Below, piece by piece: positions 62,400 to 64,000 of a stretch of DNA of 64,000 nucleotides. Numbering within the stretch: the first letter of the stretch is position 1; every line of letters starts with the position of its first letter. This stretch comes from Candidatus Obscuribacterales bacterium (lineage in GTDB: Bacteria; Cyanobacteriota; Vampirovibrionia; Obscuribacterales; Obscuribacteraceae), in the NCBI GenBank assembly GCA_019752635.1, contig JAIELX010000044.1, positions 1 through 64,000 on the forward strand. Reading direction: 5' to 3'. A program made the position numbers and the translations under genes. The notes below the pieces were generated by a model that had not been told where the DNA came from, made no database searches, and worked only from the letters and a program-made list of their open reading frames with translations.

Positions 62400-63026
62400 A
62401 TGGCCACCGCTTACAGAGAGAAAAGCGATAGGGATCTTGTACTGGCGTGCCAGAAGCGAGATCCGGCAGCCTTTGAAGAGCTCGTTCGGCGTCATCAGCG
62501 CACCGTATATGCTTTGCTGTACCAATTGGCACCCGATTGGAGCGATACTTCCGATCTTGCCCAGGAATGTTTCATCAGGGTTTGGCGCTCAATTAACAAT
62601 TTGCGCAACCCCTCTTCCTTTAGATCCTGGCTCACACAAATCGTCACAAACCTCTTCTATGATGAGCTTCGCAAGCGTCCTCGACGTCTGCCTACTGTAT
62701 CTATGGATGAAGGAATCGGTGGAGACGAGGGGGAAGACAATTCTCCAACTCGGGATATTCCGGATGTTTCCGCCTTACCGGATGAAACTATATTAAATAA
62801 CGAACTTTCCGAAGTTATCCGGGATGCCATGAATAAATTGCCGGAACAGTTTAGGACCGCTATCGTCTTGAGGGAACTGGAAGGGTTGAGCTATGAGGAA
62901 ATAGCCATTCTGACGAAGACAGAAATGGGTACGGTGAAGTCTCGCATTGCGCGGGCCCGCACCAAACTCCAAGAGCTACTTCAACCCTATATACAGCGAA
63001 CGAGTTCCAACGAGGTCTCAAGCTGA
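62400..63026 (+). CDS. ECF RNA polymerase sigma factor (RpoE-like)
   Basis: The 208-residue protein is a group 4 sigma factor. Region 2 (residues ~25-92) contains FEELVRRHQRTVYALLYQLA, SDLAQECFIRVWRSI and SSFRSWLTQIVTNLFYDELR. After an acidic linker (~93-128), region 4 (~137-190) reads NKLPEQFRTAIVLRELEGLS then YEEIAILTKTEMGTVKSRIA, the -35-binding helix-turn-helix. The ATG follows GAGGGAG. The stop overlaps the next ATG (TGATG), so the anti-sigma factor is made in step with it. The stress sensed is unknown. Confidence 0.93.
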   Translation: MATAYREKSDRDLVLACQKRDPAAFEELVRRHQRTVYALLYQLAPDWSDTSDLAQECFIRVWRSINNLRNPSSFRSWLTQIVTNLFYDELRKRPRRLPTVSMDEGIGGDEGEDNSPTRDIPDVSALPDETILNNELSEVIRDAMNKLPEQFRTAIVLRELEGLSYEEIAILTKTEMGTVKSRIARARTKLQELLQPYIQRTSSNEVSS

Positions 63027-63910
63027 TGACTATGTCATGTGCAGCTTTTCAAGATGAAGTGTCCGCTTATCTCGACGGTGAGCTCGATGATTCGAGCATG
63101 CCGGAAGTTGATGAGCATTTAGGGCAATGCCAACCATGTCGTGATCTCAGAGATAACTACAAGCGGGTGACTGCTTTAGTGGTTAGCAGCTCTGAGAATA
63201 TTGAAATGCCCGACATCTGGTCGGCAATGCAGTCCAAGCTTCCCTCAGTTTGCGAACTGGTAGAGGAAGACTTCTCCGCGTATCTCGACGGTGAGTTAAT
63301 TGCTTCCGCCAAAGATGGAGTTAGTGAACACTTGCAGGCATGCCCGCCATGTCATGACAAGTTTCAGGCGCTTTCCAAAGTTAACGGACTTTTGTCCCAA
63401 GCAATGGAGCTGCCTGCTGGTCTTGAGCTCGACATTTGGTCGGGCATTGCCAACCGACTGGAAGAAGACTGCGTTCTGATAAAGGAAGAACTGTCGTCCT
63501 TCTTTGACCGTGAAGTGACGCCGCCGCGACATCGCGTCATAACAAGCCACTTGCTTGATTGCAATGACTGTCGCGACCAAATGTCTGCTATCACCAGTAC
63601 CGGCGAATTGCTCCGAAGTCACTATCAGCCGGACTTCCCCGAAGATTTTGATCTCTGGCCGCAAATCAAAGCGAAGATGCAAGTTGTGCCTTTCGCTCCT
63701 AAAGAAAAGCGGCGTAAAGCTATTGCTGCTCGCAGGCTCTACGCGGTAGCCGCCGTTGTTGTCGGCGGAGTCCTGGCAGCTATCGGATTCTTCGTTAATG
63801 TCCATTCCGCTTCAACCCTTCAGCCGGTTACCGCGGAAGCTTATCTGATTGACTCAGCACTTGGAGAACCAGCAGAAGTACCGGAAGCAGTGGTGTATGA
63901 AACTCATTAG
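63026..63910 (+). CDS. Membrane anti-sigma factor with three zinc-binding ZAS (zf-HC2) repeats
   Basis: The 294-residue protein has three tandem repeats of the zf-HC2/ZAS type, each with C-x25-H-x3-C-x2-C: Cys5/His31/Cys35/Cys38, Cys76/His102/Cys106/Cys109 and Cys149/His175/Cys179/Cys182. Between them lie similar linkers (D-I/L-W-x-x-I/M motifs: MPDIWSAMQSKL, ELDIWSGIANRL, DFDLWPQIKAKM). A basic stretch and one membrane helix (~238-258) are followed by a short ~36-residue outer tail. Typical ZAS anti-sigma factors carry one such domain. The gene is translationally coupled to the ECF sigma factor and is therefore its likely partner. Its 3' end overlaps the start of the next gene by 14 bases. 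Confidence 0.9.
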   Translation: MTMSCAAFQDEVSAYLDGELDDSSMPEVDEHLGQCQPCRDLRDNYKRVTALVVSSSENIEMPDIWSAMQSKLPSVCELVEEDFSAYLDGELIASAKDGVSEHLQACPPCHDKFQALSKVNGLLSQAMELPAGLELDIWSGIANRLEEDCVLIKEELSSFFDREVTPPRHRVITSHLLDCNDCRDQMSAITSTGELLRSHYQPDFPEDFDLWPQIKAKMQVVPFAPKEKRRKAIAARRLYAVAAVVVGGVLAAIGFFVNVHSASTLQPVTAEAYLIDSALGEPAEVPEAVVYETH

Positions 63911-64000
63911 TCGAGCACACGTTCTAGCCCTGGCAATCGGCACGTTACTCAGTAACGGCCCGTGTTTCGCGCAGGAACGACAGCTTGACTGGAAGAAGCT
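63897..64000 (+). CDS. Start of a secreted protein, cut by the window end
   Basis: An ATG at 63897, overlapping the end of the anti-sigma gene by 14 bases, opens a frame that runs to the window edge. It encodes a clear signal peptide: MKLISRAHVLALAIGTLLSN, then GPCFAQER, with cleavage likely after CFA. It is probably the third gene of the sigma/anti-sigma operon and may be regulated by it. Its identity cannot be told from 34 residues. Confidence 0.7.
   Translation, partial: MKLISRAHVLALAIGTLLSNGPCFAQERQLDWKK

Overview
The window looks like chromosomal DNA of a cyanobacterial-lineage bacterium. The RNA polymerase beta' subunit is split into rpoC1 (gamma, 5'-truncated by the window edge) and rpoC2, and rpoC2 carries a roughly 600-residue insertion after the first trigger-loop helix. 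Both are hallmarks of Cyanobacteriota and plastids. No photosynthesis gene is present. The gene content (TPR and ankyrin proteins, Ser/Thr kinase, FHA-cyclase, many short secreted or membrane proteins, Tad-like pseudopilins) fits the non-photosynthetic Melainabacteria/Vampirovibrionia better, perhaps an Obscuribacterales-like lineage. That placement is inference. I see no insertion sequence, CRISPR array, tRNA or rRNA.

Layout. 1-5.2 kb: rpoC1-rpoC2 and a strong terminator. 5.4-12.4 kb: a large protein with a double-glycine secretion leader and about six 70-residue repeats, a GT39-type membrane glycosyltransferase, a hydrophobic protein of unknown function, and an endonuclease V homologue. 12.5-20.7 kb: a TonB-C-like periplasmic protein, an AmmB(Memo)-AmmA(AMMECR1) fusion, a membrane Ser/Thr kinase, an M48-like protein without a zinc site, and two lineage-specific secreted proteins. 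20.7-27.6 kb: glutamine-synthetase-family ligase plus amidohydrolase (a split FluG-like pair), ankyrin protein, peptidoglycan amidase, galE, larC. 27.6-34.4 kb: a long TPR protein, a dCTP-deaminase domain fused to an unknown hydrophobic N-terminal domain (related to the N-terminus of the 10.1-11.7 kb protein), and a tandemly duplicated small membrane-protein cassette with intergenic repeats. 34.5-43.9 kb: sucCD, a protein with two MshEN-like domains plus TPRs, ribD, a GNAT acetyltransferase, miaB and small membrane proteins. 44-57 kb: an envelope-directed accessory region with two TadE/TadG pseudopilin-like clusters, a beta-helix protein, a VIT-domain membrane protein, a subtilase and small secreted proteins. 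57-64 kb: HAD phosphatase, NagZ-like GH3 enzyme, FHA-adenylate cyclase, metK, and an ECF sigma factor coupled to an anti-sigma factor with three complete zinc-binding ZAS repeats, followed by the start of a secreted protein.

How the genes fit together. Housekeeping islands (rpoC1C2, sucCD, ribD, miaB, metK, galE) are separated by lineage-specific blocks rich in surface and secreted products. Signalling is represented by a TPR-bearing Ser/Thr kinase, an FHA-gated cyclase and the sigma/anti-sigma pair. The observations I rate highest are the Dcd fusion with its family of hydrophobic N-terminal domains, the leader-directed repeat protein, the duplicated small-membrane-protein cassette with its conserved inverted-repeat element, and the triple-ZAS anti-sigma factor. 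All functions are read from sequence alone; no database search was possible.
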